From contig NC_066517.1 of NCBI RefSeq assembly GCF_024679095.1, positions 22,661,040 to 22,725,039 of the forward strand: a DNA stretch of 64,000 nucleotides, read 5' to 3'. Made by a program: the position numbers and the translations under genes. This DNA comes from Eriocheir sinensis (lineage: Eukaryota; Arthropoda; Malacostraca; Decapoda; Varunidae). The notes under the pieces were generated by a model. It saw only the letters and a list, made by a program, of their open reading frames with translations, was not told the origin of the DNA and searched no databases. Each line of letters begins with the position of its first letter. The first letter of the stretch is position 1. Of this stretch, positions 1 through 10,262 are shown one piece after another.

Positions 1-885
1 CTTAAAAATAATCCCAAATTTTGTTTAACCATCTCAGTAAGTTTTAATGCATGTAAAGTTTTCTAATGCTGAATTTAAAGCTGCAGGCATTTACATGAGT
101 ACTCTAGATATAATCCCTGCAAAAGTACTTTAAATTAATCATGGCACAGTACTCACAGCTTGGCCATATAAAAACAATCACTGAATGACTTACCTTTTTT
201 CCATAATGATATTCAGCTGTGACCTTCTGGGGATATCCTGAGTTGGCAGGTCTCTGACACTATGAACAAGGAGTCTTTTACACCTCAATACTATGAGTTG
301 GCGTCTCCACCACAAGCACAAATGACACTTGACTCTCCTAGCAAAGGGCTGTGAGATTAACTGAGGGTAAAGGAGAAGGAAATGCCAACTGATAAGCAGG
401 GTGGAAAGGAAATGAAGTAAGGGGAGGGGAGATAACAGGAGAGATGTGTTGCAGACCAGAAGGAATCTAAAGCAAGCAAACATTTTCATATTTTCACTTA
501 CCTGACCATAATAATCTCTATGATATCATAAGATATTGTTATGCAGCAACAACACCTGCTACCAATGCTGCTGCTGCCACTATTTCTACTACTTCTACAC
601 CACTACTGCTCATACAGGGGCCTCAGATTTTCATTGCTAATAAAGACGACAAAAACACAATGAAAAAGATTTGATGAAAAACAAAGCAGTATGATGTTTT
701 TTTCAAGTGGAGATAGTTTTTTTCAACTGGAAAATGCCACAAAAGCACAAGAGCAAATTTATTGTAAAAACTGCCCTGCTATAACTGTTTGCACCAATAA
801 TAAACACTGGCACAGACTGTCTGGGCCACAGTTCAGGAGGCAGCTTAATTCAGTGGTTGGCAAGGCTTTCCTTCCTCCTCCTCAG
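1..885. other. AMDHD2 intron, no further exon seen
   Basis: AT-rich sequence lying upstream of the first recognised AMDHD2 exon. I see a short CTG/CTA-rich patch at 560-600 but no second exon, repeat family or RNA gene. Confidence 0.6.
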
Positions 886-1062
886 GTCTGGTGTTGGTGA
901 GTGATGCGATGGCCGCCATGGGCCTGGGCGACGGGAATCACCTGATAGGACAGATGCAGGTGAAGGTGGAGGGGAAGCGAGCCCAGCTGGTGGGCACCAA
1001 CACCTTGGCCGGCTCCATCGCCACCATGGATGACTGTGTCCGCCACTTCATCAAGGCAGCCG
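886..1062 (+). CDS. AMDHD2: AMDHD2 penultimate exon
   Basis: The acceptor is the pyrimidine-rich ...cctcctcctcag at 868-885 and the donor GTAGGT starts at 1063. The exon begins with the last two bases of a codon and ends with one base, so it is symmetric. It encodes the catalytic Asp motif VSDAM and the CVRHF helix. Confidence 0.92.
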
Positions 1063-1537
1063 GTAGGTGCTGCTGCTCTTGGGTACTTTGTTCTTCCTTG
1101 AGAATGCATTGTTTTGTTTAGAGTATCTCGGTGTGTCTTTCTAGGGTCTTTTTCTCTTATGTCTTGATAAATCTTTTAGTCTCTCTTTAATACGGTTTTC
1201 TTTATGGGCCAGCAGCTGTTGGGGATCTCTCTCTGTTTATCATTTTCTTTGGTTTGCTTCGAGGCTGTCTAGATAATCAATCAACCCTCCCGCAGGAGTG
1301 ACCTTGGTGGAGGGCATCAGGGCGGCCTCCCTCCATCCAGCGGAGGTGATGGGCCTCAGCCACCTCAAGGGCACGCTGGACTACGGCTCCGATGCAGACT
1401 TCCTCTTGGTGTCCGACAGGGGCCCGCTACAGGTGCTCAACACCTTCATCGCCGGGGAGTGTGTGTACAGCGCCCCCGAGGCACCGCCACTCAACTACAT
1501 ACAACAGAAGCACCACAAGGGAGGTGCAGCCTTGTAG
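886..1537 (+). CDS. AMDHD2: AMDHD2, N-acetylglucosamine-6-phosphate deacetylase, C-terminal part (two exons)
   Basis: The enzyme removes the acetyl group from GlcNAc-6-phosphate to give GlcN-6-phosphate, feeding the cytosolic hexosamine/UDP-GlcNAc pathway. Two exons (886-1062 and 1296-1537) join in frame (phase 1) and translate into the C-terminal end of the NagA/AMDHD2 amidohydrolase family. Visible motifs are LVLVSDAM, whose Asp is the family's catalytic acid/base, the GTNTLAGSIATMDDCVRHF helix that follows it, AASLHPAEVMGL, and KGTLDYGSDADFLLV, the C-terminal part of the beta-sandwich. The stop is TAG 1535-1537. The upstream exons with the metal-binding residues lie left of the window. Intron borders are clean: ctcctcag/GTCTGG, G/GTAGGT and cccgcag/GAGTGACC. 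The gene is convergent with the Pipe-like gene. Assignment to the family is secure; the symbol rests on orthology by motif memory. Confidence 0.93.
1296..1537 (+). CDS. AMDHD2: AMDHD2 last coding exon
   Basis: The acceptor cgcag ends at 1295. The first two bases complete the Gly codon begun in the previous exon. It encodes the TLVEGIRAASLHPAEVMGL segment and the end of the family fold, then a divergent tail (PPLNYIQQKHHKGGAAL) and TAG. Confidence 0.92.
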
Positions 1538-3441
1538 GAATAGTATACATAGACTGCTTGTTGTGTTTATAAAGTTTATACATTGCTTTCCTAATCACTT
1601 CTTATTATGTATATCTATGCTTTGCTTTTATTTCTCTTTACCAGGTGCAGTTAAACCATGCAAAAACTACATTCTGAGAGGACCCCAAGCTTGGTTCTTT
1701 GCATTGCTTGTTTAATTAAGGCCCTGGGAAAAACATATTGGTATTCCAGTGCTTCTTACTTTTAAGGGCATTATTGTGACCGTCCAGTCAGTGCACACTT
1801 TTTATGATATTATGTTCGCCTTATTCGGCCTGTGAGTCCACTTAAGGTTTGTGAGCAGTCATTGTGGCCTTTCCTAGACAAATTGATAAGTGGCCAGATG
1901 GCTTGATGGAGTTCCTTACAGGGTTAATGTGTTGTCATTCGATGGAAGGTTCATCAATCTTTCTCATGGCTCATAGTATCAACATAAAGTAAAAGGATAT
2001 TCGAATTCTGTTAAGTGGAAGCATGCATATGTTTAACTGTCTGCTACATACATACCTACAGCAGAGTTGTTACTGTGCAAGTTTGTTAAGGTTGTGACAG
2101 CAATACTGTGTTCAGTGCTCTCTACTAAAGTCTTCACATTCCTACAACATATTCCACATTTTAAGAAAGACGGAACCTTGTTATGATGACCACCAGTTAT
2201 TGTTTTATAGACTTTATATATAAAGGCAAACTTTTGAAGCTAATTGTATCCTTGTAGACCCATTTCAACACCCCCAGACAAATAGTACTACATATTAAAG
2301 TATACACTAAGTTACCGGGCAGTGAAGTGATGAACTAGCAAACGGCCCTTACCACGCTCTTTAGCTGAATGATCCTTGCACTCTCCTCTTTTGTAGCCAA
2401 GCCAAGCATCACAACTTGGTATTCCTGAAGTTAAGAAATGGAAAAGGCAAACAAAAATTATTAAATGAGTATGTGGTGGCATGAGCCAATCTTTACCATC
2501 AAAACATTATAGACAAAGCCAGCACTACAGATGTACATGGCTCACTAAACCAATGAACACATCATTTTTAAGGCACATGAGCTACACATCAGGGTCACCC
2601 ATTAGGGAAAGTATACATATAGCTCACCGTTGCGAAACAAATAAATAAACAGATGACACACGAAGTACATAGATAATATTTAGCTTACATAAATATACAT
2701 ATAGGAGACAGACATACTTTTAAAGCATTTGAATACAACAACCTAGAGATATTCATGAAACTGACACAATGTGTATAAATACAATGAAATGTGCGAGAGA
2801 AATAAATGTTCCAACCCTATGGAATATGTACAAAAAGATGCAGAGATAAATGTTACGCCTAAATCAAGAGTCGTAATCGTCACTTAACAAGCTGGAATGT
2901 GTTTGTTCCCATGATAAAAATGGAGACTAAGTCCTATTACATAACAAGTACATATATAACAATAAAATGTACCTTAAACCTGCTAAGGCACAGTGACCTG
3001 ATAAACAGTCTGGCATGCAGCATCCACGTGATGCTGCATGCCCTTCATAGCAACGCAGCTTGGTAACAACATGATGAGGTACAATCACATTTTGTTTGAG
3101 GTCAACCACAACCATATAACCAGTGCTGTATGGTAGTAATGCAGGTACCTCAAGTTTTATGATGATTGTTTGATGAAAACTGAGATTCATTGTTTGTGAA
3201 ATTATAATATAAAAAGGTGAGGATACTGCATTATACTGTTGTCCTGGATAGGCATCTGCTCTTCTATAGATGACTGAGTGGCTGGGCTGAGGGGAACAGT
3301 AAGATCAAGGGGAAACTAAACAGGAAAACTTGCCAGAAAACAATAGATCCCCCTAACACAACAGGAGTGAGAAAATGCTCCCTGCTGTCACTGTCACTGA
3401 TGCTTGCTTTGCCCAGAACACCATTTGTATCACTCTGTATA
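1538..3441. other. 3' untranslated and intergenic region between convergent genes
   Basis: AT-rich DNA between the AMDHD2 stop (+) and the Pipe-like stop (-). It must contain both 3' UTRs. AATAAA-type hexamers occur around 2636-2650 and near 2799 on the + strand, but I cannot say which is used. No coding signal is seen on either strand. Confidence 0.5.
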
Positions 3442-3653
3442 TCACTGGAGACACTCCTGGCCAGCCCTGGACAGGCTCACTCCACTCCTGCTCTGGAAGC
3501 TTGAGTGCTGCGACTGCATGTACAGGCGTCTTCTGCAGAACTCATAAAACTCCATCTCCCTGGTGAAGTTTTTCCTCACTATATCCTTCACCTTCTCTGC
3601 AACCTGTGGCTTGTAAATGTTCCGGTTCACCTTGGAGAACTTCTGAACTTCAT
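3442..3653 (-). CDS. pip: Pipe-like terminal exon H
   Basis: 212 bp with acceptor tactttcag and stop TGA at 3442-3444. It encodes the C-terminal substrate-site region VRKNFTREMEFYEFCRRRL and a divergent tail rich in Ser/Gln. No second set of alternative 3' exons is seen between here and AMDHD2. Confidence 0.95.
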
Positions 3654-4594
3654 CTGAAAGTATTGAGAAAACACAATGACAACTAAATAAATACATAAGC
3701 TGTACTGGAATCCAAAATATTTTATTAGTTTTCAACCCTATTTACCTCTAACTGCATACTATCAGAAAAAAAGGGGCACTGTCAAAAAGAGCAAACCTAA
3801 TTCAATATAAAACTACAGAATGGACCTTTTTCCTCAATATTTTAACTGTCTGCCCCCCCAGTTGTATACTATCTGAAGAGGGCAGTACGTACATGTCTCT
3901 TTATGATATGGCAGCCAAAGAAACAAAATAAAAACACAGCAATGCACACTCACTCCAGTACACCTCTTTTGCCCCTTTGAAGAACTTTGGTACATAGTGT
4001 TCCAGGACAGTGAGGGTCATGTTGATGTTCTCCAGCACCCCCACCACGGCATAGTTCCTCTCCACATTCTCCTTGGCCTTCTGCAGTGCGTACTGGGTGT
4101 TGAAGCCCCTGCAAGCCACACATCAGGGTAATAAATGCTTGGTGTGGTGATCAGGGGCTTGTGGAATGCATTTTAAGCTTGTGAGATGAGGGTTCGATGG
4201 TAAGGTGTGGTGTCAGGAGTTTAAAAGTCTAATTAAGGGCTGGATCTTTTTTTTTTTCCAGTGAGGTATTGTATCTCTCTGTAGCACCATATAACTAAAG
4301 ATCTTTACTATTCTGCCCAATAGAAAAGCTAAACTAAATGATACTTATGTACAAATTATACAATCTCAGGTAGAGTTATATAATTGATTTTCTAACTGCA
4401 CTGACTTGAATGGGTTTGTTATAAATCTGAAAAAAACCCACTGAATTCTATTAGTCAATGAATAATTATATCACAACCCTAGATGAACTTATCTATAGGA
4501 TTATCACCCAGATTCTAAGTACACCCTCACTAGAGCTAGAATATATTAATGAATTCATCTTCCCTACCCTATGAAGCAAGGGGCTGGATCTTTG

Positions 4595-4636
<42 letters not shown>

Positions 4637-7600
4637 AAATTGAGAAAAGGAAGATGGTTGAGAGACGAAGAAATATAGCTTCCCGCAAAGAAACATAGAG
4701 GTTTGGAACAGACTAAGTGAGGATGTAGTATCAGCGAAGAGTGTGCACAACTTTAAGGAAAAGCTGGACAAATAGCTACAGATATGGAGACGGGGCCACA
4801 CGAGCATAAGCCCAGGCCCTGTAAAACTACGACTAGGTAAATACAACTAGGTAAATACACACACATGCAGGTCATTACGTACGTGCACTGTGGGTCTTGG
4901 CCACAGAAGAACTCAGTAAGCTGGGCGAAGTCTGGCCGTTCGCCCCCTTCATTGTACTGGCACTCCCGGTCCCCAGTCCGCACACACGTTTCATAGTCCT
5001 GTGTGAGGAGGTGGAGGCATGATGAGCAAGAGGCATAGATTCTTTTTTTTTTACAGTAGAGGAAACAGTTCAAGGGCAAAAAAAATAGGAAACTAATGAA
5101 AAAAAGCCCGCTATTCACTGCTCCTACAAAAGAGTCTAGAGGAGTGGCCGAAAGATAGGAGATATAGATGGAATGTAATAGGGAGTTGCTTACAGTCTGT
5201 CCTACATGTTAAGGGTAAATATAAGTGAGAAAGAAACTGAATGAATAACTGATGGGACAAAAGACAAGTATACAATAAGAAATTTGAAGAGGAGAAAAGA
5301 AGACCAAAGCAAAAAGTTAAAATGTCAAGGTTAAAGACAACTGATAAAGTACTAAATAAGGTCAACCACAAATGCATACACTGTAATGATAAAGCAAGTA
5401 AAAAAAATCCCTCAAAAAATATATGTAAAAAAAATAAAAGCAGGTAGTAAAAAGACATCAATGGCCCTTTCTTTGGTTATTTAGTGTTTCTTCCTACATC
5501 AATTAAAAAGAAAAAAAGGGAAAGAAAGACATAAATAGCCCTTTCTTTAATGCTCCTTCCAACCTATTCTTTATTTCCACTATATTTTATCTTATACCTG
5601 CAACAATAAACTATCAATCAATCAATCTTCCATTTAACTCCCTCCCTCCTTTCTACCTTAACCTTCAATCAATCAATCTTCCTATTAACTCCCTCCCTTG
5701 ATCCTCCCTACTTTAAACTATCATTCACCTCCCTTGATCCTCCCTACTTTAAACTATCATTCAATCAATCTTCCTTTTAACTCCCTCCCTCCTTCCTACC
5801 TTAAACTATCCTATCAATCAATCTTCCTTTTAACTCGCTCCCTCCTTCCTACCTTTCTGAGCCAGGCGGGGGAGGGCAGCGGCAGCTCGGGGAAGGCCTG
5901 CTTGCGCTCCACGAAGTACCAGGGCGCGCGCACGTAGTAATACCACGAGATGACACGCTCCACCGGGTCCCTCACCATGTTGACGTAGATGGGCTGGGTT
6001 AATTTGAACCTGAGGGAGAGAAAAGGAGGGTTTAAATAGTTAGTAAGAGTAAGGAAAAACAGGAGGGGAAAGACATGATGGAGTGAAGGAAAGAAGAAAG
6101 GTATTGAAGAAGAATTGTTGGCATAGGCAGGAAGAGTGAAGGAAAAGGTGGCTGGTGACTCACGTGGTAAAGTTGATGTAGCAGACGTGTTTGACGTAGA
6201 CTGAAGGCGGCCTGAAAACGTCCACGAGTTGAACCAGCCGTTTCTGGGGACATGAGACCATTATGTTGTTACTGCTACTGTCAATACTCTTCCTCCTCCT
6301 CCTCCTCCTACTACTACTACTGCTATTACTACTACTACTACTACTACTGCTATTACTACTACTACTACTACTACTGCTATTACTACTACTACTACTACTG
6401 CCACTATGAATAATTATAAAAAAAGCCACTTACAAAAATATATAAATGCATAAAAAAGAAATTTACAGAGCTAGTAATAATTGATTGATATATGGTGTAC
6501 GACCTATTTATATTGTTGTAGAAAGGAAACCAAATAATTGACCTCTGCCACAAAGTAATTGACCCCGTCATTCACCTGTTCTCTGGGCGTCAACTTGATA
6601 TTCTCGACTTTCTGCGGGCGATCCTTGTGGAAGGTGAAGCCGTTCTTGTAGGAGAGGGTTCGTAGGAGCTCCATGGTGCTCTGACTCCCCACCTTGGGTA
6701 CCCTGTTGAACATCAGCGTCATCTTGTTGTGGTGGACGGTGTTGTTGAGGCTCATGGGGTCAAGCTGAAGAGAGGGAGAAGGGGAAGATGTGTTATGAAG
6801 CATTTTTAAACATATCAGCACCTCGGTTAGCTTGTCTGAAATGGCTCCTGTAGGCTGTAAGTAGCTGGGGATTTTATGGACAGTTTTATGATCCTGGCCT
6901 AAACTAACCTAACAAAACCCCGAACAGTTTCCATACGTCAGTCCTCAGGGAAATCATATATGCTTCCCTTCTCATGAGACTATCAATATAACTAAGTGAG
7001 GTCTCTGTTGATTCATGCCACAAGTTGTTAGCTGTCATATGTTTGAAAATGCTCTAAACTTAACCCTAACAAAACCCTAAACGATTACAATAGGTCGCAG
7101 TATGTGTGTGTGTGTGTGGAGGGGGTGGAGTGGGTAGCCGCGCAGTGGAGGGTAAACGGAAGTGTGGTTACGCGGGAGACAGGATATCATAGTAAGAGCG
7201 TACAATTTATGGGTACGCCTCAGGGCAAAGTGGGTACTGATGCGTAGGAGAGGGAGCGAGAGGAGTATATATACATACATGAAGAGTACTACAATGAGGG
7301 GGTTGCATGTGTGGATTCGTGTGTGAGTATGTGGGAGTTAGGGAAGAGAGGAGACAGAGGAGGAGCAGGAGGTGGAAGGAGAGGAGAGGAGGAAAATGTG
7401 AGAGAAAAGAAAGAGTGGGTAGAGGAGGAGGAAGTGAAAGAAGTGGAGGAAGAAGCGAGAGAAGAGGAAAAAGCAGGAGGTGAAAGGAGAGGAGAGGAGG
7501 AAAATGTGAGAGAAAAGAAAGAGTGGGTAGAGGAAGAAGTGGAGGAAGAAGCGAGAGAAGAGGAAAGAGTAGGAGGAAAGGAAAAAGAAACGGGAGGAGA

Positions 7601-8763
7601 GAACAAAATGGAAAGAGTTGAGGATTAAAGGGCACTGATAAAGGGAAGGGCAACTGTATGGGGTCTCGATCGGGGGTCATGGTAGAAGTGGAGATGAAGT
7701 AACGGATAAACTAGCATGTTCCCCGATGGTTAGTTTGAGCCCCTGGAGTCAGGTGGAGTCTTGTCCGGGCAGCAATATAGGCTTTAATCATTTAACTTCT
7801 TTGCTGCGAGGAATCTCTGGACTGATTTGTCAAGGCGTGTCAAGGCGTGGGAGACCGGAGAACTCGATACCTGAATAGACGCATGACCAACGTTGCCAGA
7901 TTGTCGTACTCTGTCTCATATGTTTGCCGACTTCCGACCCAAAAACTGCCTCCTCGACCCCAATAACTGCATTCACATATAGTTATCGTAAAAATAGTTA
8001 ATTATTGGTGTTTTGGGGGCAATGGCTATGGCTCAGAAACCGGTAAATACGAGGCTCTGGGTACGATAATCTGGCAACGGTGCGCATGACTCATACTGAC
8101 GCACATTAAAAGCTGATATTGACTAAAAAGATAAGAGATTTCAATGCTGGATTAGGATATATGATAGAGATGAACAGTATTACTAATTATTGCCCTGTGG
8201 ACCCCGCTCTATATAGTAAGTCCGATTCTAGGCACATACACGAGTAGAGATGAGTATTGGTACGCAGCTGACGGCGTAACATGAGCATCCCCCCGTCATG
8301 TGAGATACAGTTAGAAGTGAGTAGGTTGGTGACGTGTGACATGACTATATATCTTGCCAGCTGCCACTACACCGTAAAACATATGGAGGAGTTAACAGCA
8401 GCTTGAGGAGTGACCACAAAACGCATACTTATATTTTTTAGAGCGTTGACAGAGGGAAATGTAGATCTTGACACATGCAAAGAAACAGGTGGTGGTGAGG
8501 GAGTATTTTTAGGTGGAGAAGCAGAATACGTTGTGTGGTTTAGTAGATTTTTTATTTAGTTGTTAATCAGATGTAGTATTTTTTTGTTGGGCCATTGGAT
8601 ATGAAGTGTGTGATTGTTTGTGGATTTGAGTAGGTAAAAGCAGGGCAGGGCGAGGGAAAGAAGAGAAGCAAGGAAAAATAATTGTTAGTTTGAGCATATA
8701 ACAAAGCAGGAAGGAGTGAAGAAGTTGTATTGGTATTAGGGTGGTAAATAAAATATCAATCAA

Positions 8764-8838
<75 letters not shown>

Positions 8839-10262
8839 GTCGCATGGTCGCGCGTGACTGCCATGGCCGCTGACCTTGGCCGCGTGGACGCGGTCAGGCA
8901 GCAGTCAGATGTGTAATCACCGCTGACGACAAACGGAGCGTGAGTGAATGAGCTGATTGCTTCTTCCGCACTCTTTTTTGTACTAATCATCCGTGAGACT
9001 GTTTTGATGTTTTTTTTTTTTTCAGTAATGGAAGTAGGTCAAGGGCTTGTTTGTTTTCGATCACGTTTCTTTTTTTATTTTTTATTCGTATGTCTATTTT
9101 TGGTTTGATTTTTTTTACGGAGATTTTCATAATTGCAGCACGGTACCCCCTTAATAGTCCTTCTTAAATTCCTTCAGCTTATACATACAAACGAAGGTGT
9201 AAACTAAACAAACACACTCACGGAGACACAAACAAGTAAGAAAGCAAGGAAGTAAGCAAGTAAAGTAAGTAAAATAAACCACAAGAAAACACACTTGAGA
9301 AATCATAAAGGGTGCCCTACATACAAAAAATAAAACAGTAGGTCACTCACTTGTCTGAACTTTTCAAGGTCATACTGCTTGTACCGGCTGGAGGATCTGT
9401 GTCCCCCGTCCTTCCCTCTCTCCCGGATGCTGTGTCCCTCTGAGACTCCGCTGGTGTACGCCTCGGAGTGCCCTGCGGGGAGGTGGATGACACGAGTTCT
9501 TGTAGATTTTCGAAGCGTTATATAAAGTAGTAGTATATCAGTCGAGGGGTACTGTGACGTAGATGAGCACCGAGGCTACGCGCTGCTTTAGTGTATGCCT
9601 CAACTTTACCCTCAGTAGTGGTTGAAGAAGGGGTCAAAACAGTAGTAGTGGTAGTAGTGCTGTTGTTGTTGTTGGTGGTAGTAGTAGTAGTTGTAGTAGT
9701 AGTAGTAGTAGTAGTAGCAGTAGCAGTTAGTAGTAGTAGTAGTAGTAAGAGTAGAAGTAGTAACAACAGTAATAATAACAATGCCTATATGAAACTTTAA
9801 AAAATATATTCTCTTCCTGCCATTTTCTGTTTATATTAGCAAATTTTCCTTTTTTACTAGCCATTTCTTCTGCCCTTGGTCTCTCTCCCTTAGCATAAAA
9901 AAATCACTGAATAACAACAATAATAATAAACAAAAATAATGATAGAATAAAAACGGAAGGAGTTACGGTTTATCAGTGAGTATTTAATAAGCTACGTATT
10001 AGTGACAACAATCAACCAATCAACTCAAACGAAACTAAACCAAGCAATCAACCAATCAACTCATAAACAAAACTAACTAACCAATCAACCAATCACGTCA
10101 CTGTAAACAAGCAATGGATTCGGATAGTCACCTTGTGGGAAGCCTGACGAGGGAGCGTCCAGCTGGTTGGTGTAGACGGCCAGCTGACTTTGCAGGTTGC
10201 TGGTGTGGAGGAAGAGCATACAGGTGGACGTGAGGCTCACCACCGCCAGCAGCTCGCTCACC
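3442..10262 (-). CDS. pip: Pipe-family heparan sulfate 2-O-sulfotransferase, eight exons, initiator exon missing
   Basis: A Golgi type II sulfotransferase of the HS2ST/Pipe family, which uses PAPS to 2-O-sulfate uronic acid (or related glycan) residues; fly Pipe sets dorsoventral polarity. Eight exons join in frame into 386 residues (numbered from the first complete codon at 10261). A membrane anchor lies near residues 4-20 (ELLAVVSLTSTCMLFLH), followed by a stem. The 5'-phosphosulfate loop is NRVPKVGSQS (104-113, Lys108). SVYVKHVCYINFT (161-173) keeps the second catalytic His (166), but Val164 replaces the first His of vertebrate HS2ST. The 3'-phosphate site is VRDPVERVISWYYYVRAPW (186-204, Arg187, Ser195). 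The tail contains VRKNFTREMEFYEFCRRRL. N-glycosylation sequons occur at 91, 171, 294 and 345. The RAPWYFVERK stretch marks it as Pipe rather than HS2ST1. No in-frame ATG precedes the anchor, so at least one more exon lies upstream. Stop TGA at 3442-3444. Confidence 0.93.
3954..4108 (-). CDS. pip: Pipe-like exon G
   Basis: 155 bp, acceptor gcttgcag, donor GTGAGTGTGC. It encodes FNTQYALQKAKENVERNYAV and VVGVLENINMTLTVLEHYVP, the conserved helical part after the Cys-rich segment, with a glycosylation sequon NMT. Confidence 0.95.
4109..4882 (-). other. Pipe-like intron F-G
   Basis: Contains the LINE 3' end and a (CA)n tract; otherwise AT-rich with no exon signal. Confidence 0.7.
4640..4876 (+). 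mobile_element. 3' end of a non-LTR retrotransposon (LINE) with CA-rich tail
   Basis: The + strand reads RNIEVWNRLSEDVVSAKSVH then NFKEKLDK and a stop (4689-4775), which resembles the C-terminal end of many LINE reverse transcriptases. The 3' UTR ends with two copies of aactaggtaaatac and (CA)n. Upstream is (CA)n 4595-4631. The fragment lies in the Pipe-like intron between exons F and G, antisense to the gene. The rest of the element is absent. Confidence 0.75.
4883..4998 (-). CDS. pip: Pipe-like exon F: cysteine-rich segment
   Basis: 116 bp, acceptor ctcacacag, donor GTACGTAATG. It encodes DYETCVRTGDRECQY and LTEFFCGQDPQC. The paired cysteines match the family's disulfide region. A LINE tail sits about 20 bp downstream of the donor. 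Confidence 0.94.
4999..5852 (-). other. Pipe-like intron E-F
   Basis: Holds the dispersed repeat at 5046-5150 and a short local repeat of aactatcaatcaatcttcc-type units at 5600-5850. No exon signal. Confidence 0.6.
5046..5150 (+). repeat. Dispersed repeat of the acagYagagg / agcccgctaNtNactgctcc family
   Basis: Contains ttacagtagaggaaacagtt, caagggc, an A-rich stretch, then agcccgctattcactgctcc. The same series recurs at 42375-42470 and 56545-56640, and partly at 25537-25575. Likely a short retroelement with A-rich linkers; I do not know its name. Confidence 0.6.
5853..6009 (-). CDS. pip: Pipe-like exon E: PAPS 3'-phosphate binding segment
   Basis: 157 bp, acceptor ccctcag, donor AAG/GTAGGA. 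It encodes NMVRDPVERVISWYYYV then RAPWYFVERKQAF and ELPLPSPAWLRK. This is the most diagnostic Pipe stretch. The exon is GC-rich, unlike its introns. Confidence 0.96.
6164..6243 (-). CDS. pip: Pipe-like exon D: catalytic histidine segment
   Basis: 80 bp, acceptor gtccccag, donor GTGAGTCACC. It encodes RPPSVYVKHVCYINFT with the retained catalytic His. The residue two positions before that His, which is the other catalytic His in vertebrate HS2ST, is Val here; as I recall it is not His in fly Pipe either. Confidence 0.93.
6290..6403. repeat. Trinucleotide microsatellite (CTA/CTG/CTC)n
   Basis: About 110 bp of cctcctcc followed by interrupted ctactactgctatta units, 47 bp upstream (in gene sense) of Pipe-like exon D. 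Confidence 0.9.
6576..6764 (-). CDS. pip: Pipe-like exon C: PAPS 5'-phosphosulfate binding loop
   Basis: 189 bp, phase 0 at both ends (acceptor cttcag/CTTGAC; donor GAACAG/GTGAAT). It encodes MTLMFNRVPKVGSQSTMELL, the 5'-PSB loop and following helix of the sulfotransferase fold, and ends KLTPREQ. Confidence 0.95.
7888..8082. mobile_element. hAT-type MITE with 8-bp target-site duplication
   Basis: Terminal inverted repeats: left CAACGTTGCCAGATTGTCG and, reading the other strand at the right end, CACCGTTGCCAGATTATCG, extending to TAC (22 bp, 2 mismatches). Identical 8-bp flanks CGCATGAC sit at 7880-7887 and 8083-8090. The 195-bp size, TIRs starting with CA, and 8-bp duplication fit a non-autonomous hAT element. 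Confidence 0.85.
8768..8836. repeat. Compound microsatellite (TC)n(TG)n
   Basis: About 33 bp of CT repeats followed by 36 bp of GT repeats. Confidence 0.95.
9351..9472 (-). CDS. pip: Pipe-like exon B: stem region
   Basis: 122 bp with acceptor ccccgcag and donor GTGAGTGACC (9341-9350). It encodes a Ser/Gly/Arg-rich stem ending YKQYDLEKFRQ. It has no recognisable fold, but both splice sites and phases fit its neighbours exactly. Confidence 0.85.
9473..10131 (-). other. Pipe-like intron A-B with TAG microsatellite
   Basis: Includes an imperfect (TAG/TTG)n tract at about 9637-9760. Short repeated caatcaaccaatca units occur at 10010-10095. No exon signal. Confidence 0.75.
10132..10262 (-). CDS. 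pip: Pipe-like exon A: cytoplasmic edge, signal anchor, stem
   Basis: 131 bp. The acceptor (tcttgcag) is opposite 10263-10270 and the donor GTGACT starts at 10131. It encodes V-S-ELLAVVSLTSTCMLFLH, a single hydrophobic segment with charged residues on its N side, typical of a type II Golgi anchor, then the stem. It starts with the third base of a codon, so it needs an upstream exon ending in phase 2. Confidence 0.85.

Larger units (their letters stand above)
6765..9350 (-). other. Pipe-like intron B-C (2.6 kb)
   Basis: Contains a purine-rich duplicated stretch (7370-7580), a hAT-type MITE (7888-8082) and a (TC)n(TG)n microsatellite (8768-8836). Reading frames across 7207-7680 are low-complexity Glu/Arg or Ser/Pro/Leu and not credible genes. 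Confidence 0.7.
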
